Positions 33,984-45,745 of a stretch of 64,000 bases of DNA are shown here, one piece after another. The DNA is from Hexactinellida sp. DTS-2022 (lineage: Eukaryota; Porifera; Hexactinellida): contig JAPNXP010000009.1 of assembly GCA_028753945.1 (NCBI GenBank), positions 3,906,001 through 3,970,000 of the forward strand, written 5' to 3'. Numbering within the stretch: position 1 is the first letter of the stretch; each line of letters starts with the position of its first letter. Below the pieces are notes generated by a model, which had not been told where the DNA came from, did not search any database, and saw only the letters and a program-made list of their open reading frames with translations. The position numbers and the translations under genes were made by a program.

Positions 33984-34944
33984 TTAATTAATTTCTTGCA
34001 ATTTGATCTCATTTAAGTTTTGGAATTCTACAAAATATCTTAATGCCCAATATTTTCTTAAAAATGTGGACTTTGATTGAGATAGAAAACACTCCATTAG
34101 TATTTCGTTTCCATCTTTCTGCAAATGAAGTTTCCCAGCAAAACTTGTCATAGTTTGGACGTAACCTTGCACGTGTTTCCCTTTATTTTCCCTCCTGATT
34201 GCAGGAATGCGATGTAGTGTGCCATACTTTCTTTATTAATTAAATTATGCGATTCGTCAATTGTTGTTACGTTTTCGCGAAGTCCATTTCCCAAGATATC
34301 TGGAACTTCAGGTTCTTCCTCAATTCTCGGAACTTCAGGCTCTTCTTCAATTCTCGGATCTTCAGTATCTTCAGTATCTTCAATATCTTCAATATCTTGA
34401 GTATCTTGAGTATCTTCAATCTTTTCAATATCTTCAGGATCTTCAGAATCTTCAGGATATTCAGGCTCTCCAGGCTCTTCAGGCTCTTCAGTGTTAATTG
34501 TGACCAATTTTGACCGGAATGCAACCTCCTTTCCAACTTGAGATTTGATGGAAGTTCTGTGTGCGCGTCTCATGTGCTGATGAAAACTAGAAATGTATAC
34601 AATGAAGAATGTTAAGATAAGTTCTGTTATGAAAACTAAATAAACTTAAATTTTACTGACAGATATACTATCCGTAGTTTTAATTAAATTACTATTTGTA
34701 TTTTGACTTATCCACTTACTCCGATTCTTTGATCACTTTGCCACACTCTATCTTCAATGCTCATCGCACATTTGACATAGGCCGTTCCCTGCCCTTCAAC
34801 TTTGCATTTTCTCTTTTTCTCCTTTACGATCATCGTGTTTATGACCTCCTCCGCTACAAATTGGTGTTTATTATGAATGTGTTGTTTGAATTTCGATACA
34901 TGATCTCCACAAATATCGCAACGTTTCTTTTCCCTCGTGTTCAT
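33984..34944 (-). CDS. Spliced C2H2 zinc-finger / acidic-repeat protein (candidate, damaged)
   Basis: Exon 1 (34944-34714) starts MNTREKKRCDICGDHVSKF and carries a C2H2 finger (CDICG...H-x4-H). It ends at a consensus donor, GGA|GTAAGT. An acceptor TTTTCATCAG|CAC follows, giving HMRRAHRTSIKSQ in frame. Exon 2 (about 34581-34148) has a long acidic tract of EDTEDTEDPRIEEEPEVP-type repeats. Around 34165 the frame must slip by one base to continue into YVQTMTSFAGKL and STFLRKYWALRYFVEF (to 33984), which resembles the N-terminal core-binding domain of tyrosine recombinases. The gene lies between inverted 20-bp repeat arrays. A transposon (Crypton-like) origin is inferred; a host gene is possible. 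Confidence 0.5.
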
Positions 34945-35392
34945 TTTGGTAAACCGTGTTGTAAATCTTTTATGTTAATAGTGTTGTAAATTATGTATGT
35001 TAATAAAGTAAGTTGCAATTTATCCAATTAACAAATTGGCCTATTTTACTTTGCAAGGTTCCGAAGTGATTTAATACACCAAAATAATTGAGCTATCACT
35101 GCACTACAGTTTTGATCAATTTTCGACAATCATTCATTTTGCATGAACGATTTAGTAAGGTCGACGGGGCATGCAAAAACACAATCGAATGATTTTTTTA
35201 GGATTCAAATTCACACTTTATGCTGAATTTAATTACACTTATCTGACCCAGAAAATAGTGTCTTAATTATGTGGATGACTTGGGAGTCAAAGGTATAAAT
35301 AGAAATCCCATTTTCACTTTCAATTGAAATTCAAATAACCTTTCAGTTATCGTTTGTTTCACCTTGGGCTTATTGGCTGATTTCTTTCCCTT

Positions 35393-35572
35393 CGACTCAT
35401 TTGTTTCCCCTTAGGTCATTTGTTTTCCTGAGCGCTCTCTACTTTCCCCTTGTTTCTTTAGTTTCCCCTTTGTTTCATATGTTTCTCCTTAGAATCATTT
35501 GTTTACCCTTCGACTCATTTGTTTCCCCTCAGGCTCATTTGTTTCCCCTTAAGTCAATTATTTTTCCTATAA
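35393..35572. repeat. 20-bp tandem repeat array, orientation 2
   Basis: About eight units of CTCATTTGTTTCCCCTTAGG type form the reverse complement of the array at 33293-33890, in the same higher-order sequence (CATATGTTTCTCCTTAGAAT). The two arrays face each other across about 1.5 kb that holds the zinc-finger frame. Confidence 0.88.
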
Positions 35573-35729
35573 TGAACAATGATAATTAATTAATAATAAA
35601 TTTCCAGAATGAAACCGCTTTGACTCCATTAATTCTATTCACAAACTATATAATATTTTTGATCAAACTACTTCGCCCAATTTCCTCAATCACACATTAA
35701 CAACGCACATAATTTATTATTATTAATCG

Positions 35730-36450
35730 CTCTCATCCCTTGGGGCAATTGCCTCATAGGAACCAACGAAATGATGTCCTCCTCCAATCTGTCTGTAGTA
35801 TTTTTCGGCCATACTTGCTTGTTGCCCCTTTTAATCAGCAACTAGTTTGGATTTTTCAGGATTTGAGATTGTAATGTGAGTTGTTGTCGCAATTCTCGAC
35901 TCTGTGGAAGTTATTGTATTTTGCACACTTGTGCGTTTCATCAATAAATTCAAGCTATTTTGCACACCTTGCGTTGTGATAATATTTCCGGTGAAGGAGA
36001 GAAAAACGGTTTTTTTCTATTTGTGATAAAAGATTTTGTACAAAATTCATTAGAGCTTCTCCAGCTAATTGATCAAAAAATAACAGCTGGTTTAGCCTTA
36101 CCGGTTTTGTGCTTATAGACTTTAACTTTTCTGATTTCCCCATCCTCCTCTGAATTTCGACTTCGCTACATTCCATTCCACACACTACACCGGTCCTCTG
36201 TGCATTTCTATATATTATTTCTCCTATTAATACCGCCCTATAGTTATAGTAGATACTTGGAGTTACTTTAGTTGAGGGATCAAATGTGGTTAGAGATTTT
36301 AGCAAATCACATCTCAGTGTAGAAGTCAGGTATTTTTCGATGAACTTCCTGTTTGTACTTGATACATGTCAATTTTTCGTCTTTTTCAATTTCTTCTGTA
36401 CTGCTTTCTTTTTGAGGCTTGTATGCCATCGATAAGGAGGGTAGCAATTA
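35730..36450 (-). pseudogene. Tyrosine-recombinase (Crypton-like) catalytic-domain relic
   Basis: Minus-strand translation from about 36360 reads STNRKFIEKYLTSTLRCDLL, then IYYNYRAVLIGEIIYRNAQR and TGVVCGMECSEVEI. NAQRxGxV is the familiar start of the recombinase-like domain found in Crypton-type proteins. The C-terminal part in another frame gives IATTTHITISNPEKSKLVAD and SMAEKYYRQ, matching the region expected to carry the H-x-x-R/Y end of the fold. Stops and frame slips separate the pieces. On this strand it lies upstream of the zinc-finger/N-domain pieces (34944-33984), the reverse of the expected protein order. Confidence 0.6.
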
Positions 36451-36560
36451 ATTTTAATATACGTACTTTGAGTGCATTTCATTCAACTGAATTCACCTGG
36501 AAATGCGCTGATTCATTAAATGGTATCTTCCAATTGTATAGGTATCAGGATATTCTTGGT

Positions 36561-39385
36561 CAGTGGCGGCGCTAGCATGGGGCTGGATGGGGCGCTAGCC
36601 CCATCACATTTTTTCTTAGCCCCAACAGTTGATGGGGAACTGATGGGGCTATGATCATACTAAACATGTCAATTTTTTTAGGTGCTAGAGAATTACCAGT
36701 ATGCCCAACATTAAATACTAATGTTTTAATGTATTTTACCAGTATTAGTACTTAATAATAATTCAAATGGATTCATTCATCCTGCGTAACGAACTTGAAG
36801 TGGACTTGCCCGAACTAGCTATGGACTTTAGAGGAGATGATCTTATAACGGATGTTAAAAATTAAGTGGATATTTCGTCTCCTGCTGCAAAGCGTGCAAA
36901 AACCACACGGGATATCCCTGTTGAGGGCGCACCTGATATCGCGTTGAACCTTTCTGAGGATCAGAGACAGCCGAAACTATCTTCTTACAAGCAAACCATG
37001 CTTGGCGGTCAGATGCGTTCCTTCCAAAAAAGATGGTATGCCGGTAGGCCTTGGCTGGAGTATTCTCAAAAACTCGATGCCATGTTTTGCTATCCTTGTC
37101 GGTTATTTCAGGTTGATGGATACGAGTCAAAGTGGACTATCCTTGGGTTTAATAATTGGAAGATTCCCCAATGGAGAAGAAAAAGGTATCTAACTCCATG
37201 AAGAGTCGTTAGCACACCTAAGTTCAATGTTCAAGTGGACAGAATATCAAAATAGCCTTCTAACTGGGAGTATTGAGGCCAAGGCCGAGGTCTACAGTGC
37301 CCAAACACTTCGTGATAATCGACATTTCATAAAAACAGTTGGTCAGGTAATCACTCTGTGTGCTGTCCAAGACCTTTCTCTCCGTGGTCACCGTTAGGGG
37401 AGATTGGTGGATGACTCAGGGGAAGTTATTGACCACCTGGATTCAATTGCGGGTTTCGGAACAGAGGTAATTTTCTAGAGATCCTTACTGCATTAAGTGC
37501 CCATGACGAAGTGATAAAAGAGAAACTAAACGGACCGCGGAATGCTCAATATGTTCATCACTCTGTCCAGGATTCAATTTTGTCTATTCTTGCAAAGTCA
37601 GTACGTCAGGATATTTTAGAAGATCTTAAGGCAGCAGGCTATTTTTCATTATTGGCGGACGAGTCCAGAGATGTTGGCAAGATCGAGCAAATATCAGTAT
37701 GCCTAAGATACGTTTGCGAGGGTGTGCTGCAAGAGGATTTCTTCGACTTTGTCAGAGCAGAGGGGTTAGACTGCGAATTCAATCATGGAAAAGCTGAAGT
37801 ATGTCCTCGCAGTTATGGGTATATGCGCACGTGATCATATGGTTGCTCAATGCTATGATGGTGCTTCAACAATGAGTGGTCGGCTACGGGATCTACAAGC
37901 TCTCATGAGACGTGAAGTATATCCAATGGCTTTATGTGTGCATTGCTGGGCACACAGGCTTAACTTAGTGGTGGTCGCTTGCTGCCAAGAAATTGATATG
38001 GCTGTGTCATTTTTTGCGAGCATTCAGCAACTCTACACATTCTTCTCTGCTTCTGTTCCGCACGATTTCTTTGAGAAGACGCAAAATGTATTGGGTAAAC
38101 ATGAAGCGCAACATCATGAATTGAAGGCATTATCCAAAACTCGTTGGTGCTGTCAAGCTGAGGCTTGCTCAGCAGTGGCTCTCACTTAGGACAATCATTG
38201 TGGCTGCCGAGCATTTCGCCCAAGATCACAACACTGTTAGAAGAGCTGCAGCACAAGCGATCGTTAGTCTGATTGATGCTGACTTTGTGATCTGTCTTCA
38301 GTTGTTCAGAAAAGTGTTGACACTTACATCGTATTCAGCGAACTACTTGCAGCATAAACACGTTGATATGGGTATTGCAGTTGATCACATTGATACGCTT
38401 AAGATGTCTCTTTCTGTAGAAGGATCTATTTGAAGAAATCTGGGATACGGCGAAGGTACTCATTGACGAAAACCAGATACCGAAATCACTCGAAAAACGT
38501 CGCCGAAAATGCAGAAACGATGCTATCAATGCCAAAATGTGGGTCAAATCTGACTACAAAGAGAAATTATTCCTCCCAGTGATCACACTTTTCATTTCTG
38601 AATTAGACATACGTTTCAGCAAGGACACGTGTTACGTACTTACGGCAATGTCAGCTTTGGTCCCATCATCTAAGGATTTCCTACAAATCCAAGTAATCAG
38701 GCCTTTTGTTGAACATCATCAACTTAACGAGGAATTGCTCAATGGTGATTTACTGTGAACTCCAACCAGAACAAAAAGGCCAACCCGCAGTTATAAACTA
38801 TGTTAGAGGTAATCAACTTCATTGAGCCTCACAAAGTGGTATACACTGAACTCTACAAGACATACCAGATTGCTTGTACCATTCCCGTGACTACAGCTGA
38901 AAATGAACGTTCATTCTCCTGCATGAAACGTGTTAAAACGTATCTGCGAAGCACAATGGAAGATTATAGACTAGGAGACCTTGCGACTTTGTCAATCAAT
39001 AGGACACGTACGTACAAAATTGATATGGATGAGATGGCTGATAGATTCGAGAAGACTGGGAATCACAGAATATCATTGAGTTAAACTATTTCTGACATTT
39101 AGTGTGAAAATTACAAATTATACTCAGAATCAATTTTGATTTCTATGCATTGGGGTTACATTTATCAAAGCTAATTCATTAACACTGGCATAGTCCAGTC
39201 ATGTATTATTTGGGTTACTAGTAACTCACTTCCAAATTATGATTCCGAAAATCCTAATATAAATATTGTTATATGCACAAGTTTAAATAATAGCTTCCTA
39301 TATAAAGCAAGGTTGGCTTAGCCCCATCAAGAAAATATTGAGCCCTGGTTAACCCATTCAATACGGAGCGCTAGCGCCGCCACTG
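36561..39385 (+). mobile_element. hAT transposon (ZMYM/TTF-finger type), 2.8 kb
   Basis: It is bounded by a perfect 16-bp inverted repeat: CAGTGGCGGCGCTAGC at 36561 and GCTAGCGCCGCCACTG ending 39385. The flanks (TTCTTGGT and ACACTAAC) do not form a recognisable 8-bp TSD, so one flank may have been rearranged. It encodes a decayed transposase on the plus strand. Confidence 0.88.
36767..39084 (+). pseudogene. hAT transposase (ZMYM1/ZNF862-like), broken
   Basis: An ATG at 36767 (MDSFILRNELEVDLP) runs into an in-frame TAA at 36863 and continues in the same frame to a TTF-type zinc finger with GQMRSFQKRWYAGRPWLEYS and CYPCRLF (about 37004-37115). The frame slips near 37185 (SLAHLSSMFKWTEYQ follows). 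37511-37834 gives a DUF4371-like segment with YFSLLADESRDVGKIEQIS, holding the first catalytic D. 37785-38189 has YDGASTMSG and CVHCWAHRLNLVV. The C-terminal dimerisation domain is at 38800-39084 (TIPVTTAENERSFSCMKRVK). At least four frame breaks and a stop make it inactive. Confidence 0.9.
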
Positions 39386-40243
39386 ACACTAACAATGAGA
39401 TAAAAAGAGACAGGCTGACAGAAAGATGGAAGTAAATAGGAGATATAAAAGGAGCGTAGAAAATGAAATTGCTTTCCAAAATTGGGTGAACATACTCTCA
39501 AACAATTATGTGTTTTTTTGGAAAATGTTTTATACTAGGTAAATGAGATTTTAAGAAATGTTTTCTACTAAGTAAAATGAGATTTTAAGAAATGTTTCAT
39601 ACTAGCTAAAATGAGGTTATAATGATATGTACCCTCCACGGAACGATTTTTTTGGGAAAGTTCTACGCCGATGGTACGGTACGTAATAATACGTTGTGAA
39701 CAATTGACAATATATACAAGTTTTTCTATAATTCGAAAAATAATTAATAAACAAGGATCTAAAGCAAGATCAGCTTCGACAGTTAAGTTTTTGAATTGAG
39801 AAGCTTTTCAATAACTCAGTCTTCACGAATTTTAATCCAACATTTTGAAGAAAAATATATCATTCCCCATCCATTAAAGACGAGGGTAAATATGAAACTC
39901 AACCCTATCCCAACAATATACCCTTCTTAGTGAAATACGCTATACAGGAATGTTCACTAGTTTGGACCATGGATTGTTTGAAGTCTGAATACACCAATAT
40001 TGAAATAGTTTTCACTCTACTGTATACTCATAATACAAGCATTAGAACATGCCCAAAAATGTTAAGTTGATCTCATTTTGTTAATTTCAATAACTTTAGT
40101 GAAATTAGTATGTTAATAATGATGCTTGACATATTATGGGAAGAGTTTCAAACCTAATATAATATATTCCTAAATAGATTAACTAGATTGATTTGAACTT
40201 TTTAATTTCCTGTGTATCATCATTGTTTCTTTGAGATGAGTTC
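39386..40243. other. Gene-free stretch with a P-type TIR relic
   Basis: At about 39953-40000 the sequence GTTCACTAGTTTGGACCATG matches the inner part of the P-element inverted end at 3405-3435 (GTTCACTAGTGC...TTGGACCATGG), so it is a solo remnant. The short repeat ATGAGATTTTAAGAAATGTT occurs twice near 39542-39595. Nothing else was recognised. Confidence 0.45.
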
Positions 40244-43200
40244 ATGTTCCTAACTGTATTGGAAAGAATACAATTCCATGTAGTAAAAAGTAAGATTCTT
40301 AAGTATGCACCAACCAGGGTTTCATCTAGGCGTATGCAACGCGCCTGGAGACGCGTAAATTTGGATGAAAAGCTTCACAAACTTTTACACAACTTTCACA
40401 AAACAAACTTTAGTTGGCATATTTATTTGTCAACTCGGATGTCCAAGAGAAACGATAAAAGCATTCTCCCTCTCATAGTGAGGATACTTCTGTGTAATGA
40501 ACGATCTATAAATAACTTATCAAGGTGGATGAATACTTTGGTTGATATAGATGATGACAAATTTACCTCCTTTACAAACGCTGAGCTTAATTAGATCATA
40601 CTGAGCTCGCGTGATTTTGAACCAAAATCGGAAAAGCAATGATCAAGTTGACTCTGTTCTACAATCCTTGATGAAAAATGTAGATGAAATCAATATTAAA
40701 GTTCAGGAAAATACCAAACTGATCGTAGAAAACACTAAATATGCTTAACTCATATTATGCTGAATGGCTTCTGCGGGTACGATGGTGAATACTGACATGT
40801 ATAACGTGATAAGAGAAGAGGAAGACAGACGTGCTAAGTTATTATCTGATAGTGAAACAAGAGAAATTGGGAAAATAACGTTATACTGTTGAGGAATGTT
40901 GTACACATTTCTTGAAGCATATAGTGTTTTAGATGTTAAACCAAGGTTTTATGAGGTGGCGGCTTTGGAAACATCAGAAATGCCTCTAAACCATGGGTTT
41001 TCAACCTGTGGGTCGCGAAGGATTTTAGGGGGTCGCGTAAACTTCTGTTAACGCTTTGTAATCGCCCATTATTAAAAATGTCCAAATTTTTTCAATATTT
41101 TTGCACACACTGCGTAAGGATGTTTTCTATCTATAGGAGTTTGGTTTTCATGGATTCGACGATTAATTCCAGAGTTATGAACGTTTCAGTGGAGCGGCCT
41201 TTCATTTTCAAACTCGGTTTTAAAACACAAAAGGTCTTGAAGACCGTAAATAAACTAGTAAATGTGATAACAATGTTTCAATATTCAGACATATGATAGT
41301 CTGAGGAAATTTTTGCAAAACTCAACAAAGATTTCATGAAAAAGTGAATATTGCAAAAGTTATAGCCCTTCGGCGTTCTTTAGGGTACGGATTCTTAACT
41401 AATTTGTAACTCAGAGAGGAAAAGAGATAAATTCAAGTAACACTAGTGAAAAATGATCAGCACACCTGGTTTCCCATATTTAAATAATACATTTTGTGAG
41501 CCTAGGACGCAACGTTTTCGACATTGCCATATATGGTAGTGTAAATGTGACGAATTTTGATGACACATGCAAATTTGTATCTCCGAAACGGGAGACTCTA
41601 GAGCTTAGCTCTAAATGTCTAATTACCTTGATATATCATCTCTAAATCATTGCAAATCAAAAATCACTCAAAACCAAATGGCCCCTTGCTATAAACTCGA
41701 ATGCATATATATAGATGTGTCATGTGACCATCAAAAGAGAGAAAATCCAAATTCAAAAGTAAACTAGAGCTTAGTTCTAACTTTTAGACACTATTAGTGA
41801 TTGAATTCCAGCAAGATGGCTTATTTAAATTCCATCCCGAATCAATATTCTTCGATGTAGACGTGTCGAATATCGGCTCTGCCACCTGAAAACCACCATA
41901 TCTAATTTTAGACTGCCACAATTTTTAAAGCTTAGTTTGGGAAACTTTTTGATGCTATAACGCTGAGATTTGGAATATAGCACTCTAATAAGTAAACTAA
42001 GACCTGTTACAATTCCGATTGTCCGAATTCCTCCTTAAAATACAATCTGGGGCCCTTTGGGAGCAAAAAAGTGGCTCAAATGTGGAAAAACTGTCCGTTT
42101 ATTCTCAAATCGTGCAATTCCCAGAAAAATTGGACTTTTTTTATTAAGATGCCCCTAGGATATCTAAAGGGGACATGCTATAATGTTTTATGCCAAAAAT
42201 TGGAATTGTGCACTTTTACAATTTTTCAAGACTAAGCTTTTAGTACTAAATTATTCTCTATAAGAGCTTAAATCCAGAATTTCAAAATAATCAGTGCTTA
42301 GAAGCCTTATATTAGAGCACTAGCAGTCTTAAAATAACTTTTACATTAGACCCCCTATGTATTCGAAGTATAGAATTACTAGGATCAACGTGTAGTGTGT
42401 TGTAGAAACTCACTTATTCAACTAAGGCGGAACCAGCGTTAAATTTATATAAATCGTTAAAAATTAACGAGATATAAGTTAAAACTTATTTAAATTATCT
42501 ACATTGAAATGCGTATATTGTTTGGATATTGTGCATGTACTTAAAGAGCAGTGCGCATGTGTAATGTACACGCAATATTTACGCAATGAGCTTTCAGGGC
42601 ATTCGCGATGATTTTGAAATATATAGCATTGAGTTATTTCTTAATTGTCAGAATATGCTTGAAACTTGAGGTGCATCGATTTAATTATACAATAGGAATA
42701 CTTCTTACACATGAATAAAAACTTTAACATTAAGATTGTGTGGGGTCGCGAGCATTTCTACATCTGTAAAAAGGGGTCGCATGGTACAAAAGGTTGAAAA
42801 CCCCTGCTCTAAACCAAGACTCATTCGCATTTTGTTGCATTCTAATTTTGTGAAAGACAAAATTCTTTGCGAGTGCCTATAGAGTTAAGGCAGATCCTCG
42901 TTTTGTTACATAAAATCTGATCTTACGTATGAAGAGAGAACTCTACAAAACGAACTATGGCAAGTATAATGAAGGAAAATTAGTGAATTACCAGAGAAGA
43001 GATGGAAAATTAAGAATAACAAGGTTGTAGAGATTAATCAGTTACAACAACAAGCCTGACTTTTTAGATATGAAAAGAAGTGTACATGCCCAGTTTGCAG
43101 AATACATTTGTGAAGATTTGCAAACATCTGAATTCTTACCTATTCCTCTAAGAGCGCATTCCAGTCAAATTTTATATGAGTTATCTATATCACTTAATTA

Positions 43201-43321
43201 CAATTGTTCTGGGAAGCGAAATTACACAATCTTACTAATGTTCCTATAGTACGGAAACTCAATATTAGTGGATTACAAATTTGCTTTGTGGAATGCCCGT
43301 TCGTGGAATAAGAAAATTGCA
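40244..43321 (+). pseudogene. LINE ORF1-like relic split by a hAT element
   Basis: Plus-strand fragments resemble the first ORF of non-LTR elements: LVDIDDDKFTSFTNAELN (about 40540-40594), a coiled-coil-like NVDEINIKVQENTKLIVENT (about 40677-40740), MYNVIREEEDRRAKLLSD (about 40799), then, after removal of the 40992-42806 insertion, a segment reaching DLTYEERTLQNELW (about 42922). It ends at ALWNARSWNKKIA (about 43281-43320), the start of a LINE endonuclease domain. Many stops and shifts are present. The assignment rests on the continuity with the endonuclease fragment at 43804. Confidence 0.6.
40992..42806. mobile_element. hAT (Charlie-like TIR) non-autonomous element, 1.8 kb
   Basis: The ends CATGGGTTTTCAACCTGTGG and (reverse-complemented) CAGGGGTTTTCAACCTTTTG share a 12-base GGGTTTTCAACC core, with GGGTCGCG tracts inside both. 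The 8-bp direct repeat CTCTAAAC lies at 40984-40991 and 42807-42814, perfect. It interrupts the LINE relic. No transposase was recognised inside; the frame at 41078-41296 has no domain. Confidence 0.92.
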
Positions 43322-43803
43322 TACAGTACCCGGACAAAAGTATTCGAACACCCAACATTTTCCCATTGAAAATAGTACTATAGTAGGCCTAATAATATTG
43401 TTCAATGTATTAAAACTTTATGACATATTGTTATTTTGAATTCAGATTCGTATTCTACGCAATCGAATTATCCATTGCAGATGCTTCCAATTGATTACAT
43501 ATTAATTCTGTTGAAAATTATCATCAAATGGCAACATGTACCACCAGTTCCCATCTCTCCAATAGTGCAATTTTGGAAAAGTGGTACATAGTGGCACAGG
43601 AAGATAATTTTTAACCAAATCAAAAAGGGATTGATTGAAAGCTCCTACAATTGTTAATTCGAATGTGCAGAATACGAATATGTAATCGAAATAGCAATGT
43701 CTCATGTAATTTTAAAACACCATCTTCCATTGTTAACCCCACTATAGTACTATTTTCAATGGTAAAATGTTGGGTGGTCGAATAATTTTGTACGGGTAGT
43801 GTA
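43322..43803. mobile_element. Mariner-type MITE, copy B
   Basis: The ends TACAGTACCCGGACAAAAGT and, reverse-complemented, TACACTACCCGTACAAAATT lie next to TA. It is close to copy A (22788-23276), with the same internal palindromic plan. It is inserted in the endonuclease domain of the LINE relic: ALWNARSWNKKIA on the left and the ETWVSN segment on the right. Confidence 0.88.
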
Positions 43804-44096
43804 TATATGTGATCTCTTTATCTCCAATAAGATTAATATTCTACGTATGTATGAATGAAACTTGGGTCAGTAATAATGAATCCCACTCTATTTCTACCCT
43901 AACATACTCGTTACAGGATTACCATATTATTTTCTTGCAAGATACACTAAAGGAGGGCGGTTTCGCAGTTATTGCTCGCAAAGGTTTTGATATCCAAAAA
44001 CTTGATATTCATAGTTTTGCTACATTTGAACATCTTGATCTCACTATTAATAATATTGCCAAAAATTCTAAGATCAGACTTATCTTAATTTAGTGT
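43804..44096 (+). pseudogene. LINE endonuclease-domain fragment
   Basis: Translation contains ETWVSNNESHSISTLTYSL, GGFAVIARKGFDIQKL and ATFEHLDLTINN, matching the AP-endonuclease-like domain of CR1/L2/Rex-type LINEs (expected ETWL, GGGVA, FEHLDL). Catalytic ETW is kept; GGG is reduced to EGG. No reverse transcriptase follows, so the element is 3'-truncated here. Confidence 0.82.
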
Positions 44097-44186
44097 CTCT
44101 AAAGTGAATAAATTTTTAGTATCTCAATTCTTAATGAGTTGTCAGTCTAATGGAGGCAGAGTTGTGGATTTGATTGATATTTCATT

Positions 44187-44330
44187 TAAATCCAAATCAA
44201 TTCAAATCAATTCAAATCAATTCAAATCAATTCAAATCAAATCCAAATCAAATCCAAATCAAATCTATCTAAATCAAATCCAAATCAAATCCATCCAAAT
44301 CCGTCTAAATCAAATCTAAATCCTACAGAG
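44187..44330. repeat. AAATCAATTC/AAATCC tandem repeat
   Basis: Short-unit tandem repeats of TCAAATCAAT and CAAATCAAATC type. The IQIKSNQ-like peptide of the frame at 44104-44319 is a by-product. Confidence 0.9.
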
Positions 44331-44343
44331 ATAATTAAAATGT

Positions 44344-45355
44344 GTGTTATATTCAATACTCTTGAGGAAATTAGACAGAATGAGAAGCAGTGCAGATAAA
44401 GATTGGACTGAAAAACTACAACCAGTTGCACTAGCGGAAAATACCCATGTGAAACGATCCACCGGACACACTGCGTTCTATCTAATGTTTGTTAGAGACT
44501 ATGATTCATCTAACCTCAATCTCATAACCTCTACTTGTATTCGGAACCAAGTCTAAACTCACAATAAAACATTGAAGATCCCCCAGATCCCGATATACTT
44601 CAGAATACAACCAATGAAACAGATCCCTATCAACTACCAGCAGACGATAATTGATGGATCAAAGTGATAGATGAGAATCGGACTACAGACAGGAAGTTAG
44701 CGATTGGAAAGTTTCAAAGAAGACAGAAGACTTAGAAAAGAATCTTTGACCGCAAAGTAAAGGGAAACAGGTTAGTTATGTAATCATGTTTACATGATTT
44801 TCTATTTCTTACATTTGCGTCATTAGGTGAAAGACATTTTCTTTAATATTACCTATCGCACAATATAATATTATGGGAATTGGCTAATAGCAATAATATA
44901 ATGCCAAGAACCTACTTCAAATTTAATTAATGCTGATTCCGCCTTGTAGTAGCAAATTCGGTGCAAATTGAAACCTTCACAAAAATTGTTTAGTTTCAGT
45001 ATGGTATTTATAGTAATTATAGTAAATATATACTTGTATTGCAAGAAACCTGATAATAATATTCACACTACAAACAATACTGCTTACTTCTCACATTATT
45101 AGATTGGAATTTGAAGAAGGGAACCAAATACTTGTACACAACATCAAAAAAACTAAACGACTTCCCGGAACGAAGAATGTAAAGAAATACTTAGGGCATT
45201 ATTTGGTAGAAAAGGTAACGCCAAGCCACAAAATTGCACGAAAGAATACCACCAGAAAAACAACTAAGATACCAACCCGCCTATCTAGAGTTTATCATGA
45301 ACGCAAACAATATGTAAGTTATTTATCGGTATTTAAATATTCATTAATTCAGTAA
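44344..45355 (+). pseudogene. Ty3/gypsy-like integrase C-terminal fragment with intron
   Basis: Translation gives DWTEKLQPVALAENTHVKRS then TGHTAFYLMFVRD, the end of a retroviral-type integrase core (expected STG-TPF-LMFGR). A second block reads IFDRKVKGNR, continuing after a 332-bp gap as LEFEEGNQILVHNIKKTKRL, the usual integrase C-terminal FxxGDxVLV strand, then KYLGHYLVEKV. The gap (44771-45102) begins GTTAGT and ends ATTAG, and removing it joins the frame exactly (AAC AG|A TTG). A stop near 44555 and a slip near 44738 break the rest. Polinton or GIN-type integrases are alternatives. Confidence 0.65.
44771..45102 (+). other. Candidate spliceosomal intron in integrase fragment
   Basis: The donor is AACAG|GTTAGT and the acceptor TTATTAG|ATTGG, giving a phase-2 intron of 332 bp. 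Removing it fuses RKVKGNR directly to LEFEEGNQILV, which is the contiguous order in gypsy-type integrases. Confidence 0.55.
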
Positions 45356-45745
45356 TCTATACTGTGTGCTGGAGTAATTTATGTACAATCGTGACCTTCG
45401 TTATATTTGGCCTTAATACTGAGTCGATTTTGCTGGACCATGGATTACTCAAACGCCATTGATTATTAGCTGACATATCTTTATCTCAATAGCTAGTAAT
45501 GATAGGCCTGAGAAATGCATTATATTTGTATAGGAAGTTATGAACATGATATCAAGGCATACATAACATCCTTTATAATTGTGCTATATCACCATTTGAT
45601 TACGTAATCGCTATTTTTCGTGGGAATTATCTTGTTTTTATAGACTACTTTTAACATAGTTAAACGCGTTCTAAATGTTCTAAATTGGAACATGAGGATG
45701 TCCATAACTAGTTGAATGAAATATATCAAAATTATAAATGGAATG

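Noticed and set aside
34247-34536. Frames encoding repeated FNIFNILSIF, LQYLQYLQ and LKILKILKI peptides
   Set aside because: They are off-frame readings of the acidic repeat exon.
45104-45355. Independent small gene starting at ATG 45104
   Set aside because: The frame continues an integrase C-terminal domain whose upstream part lies before a candidate intron at 44771.
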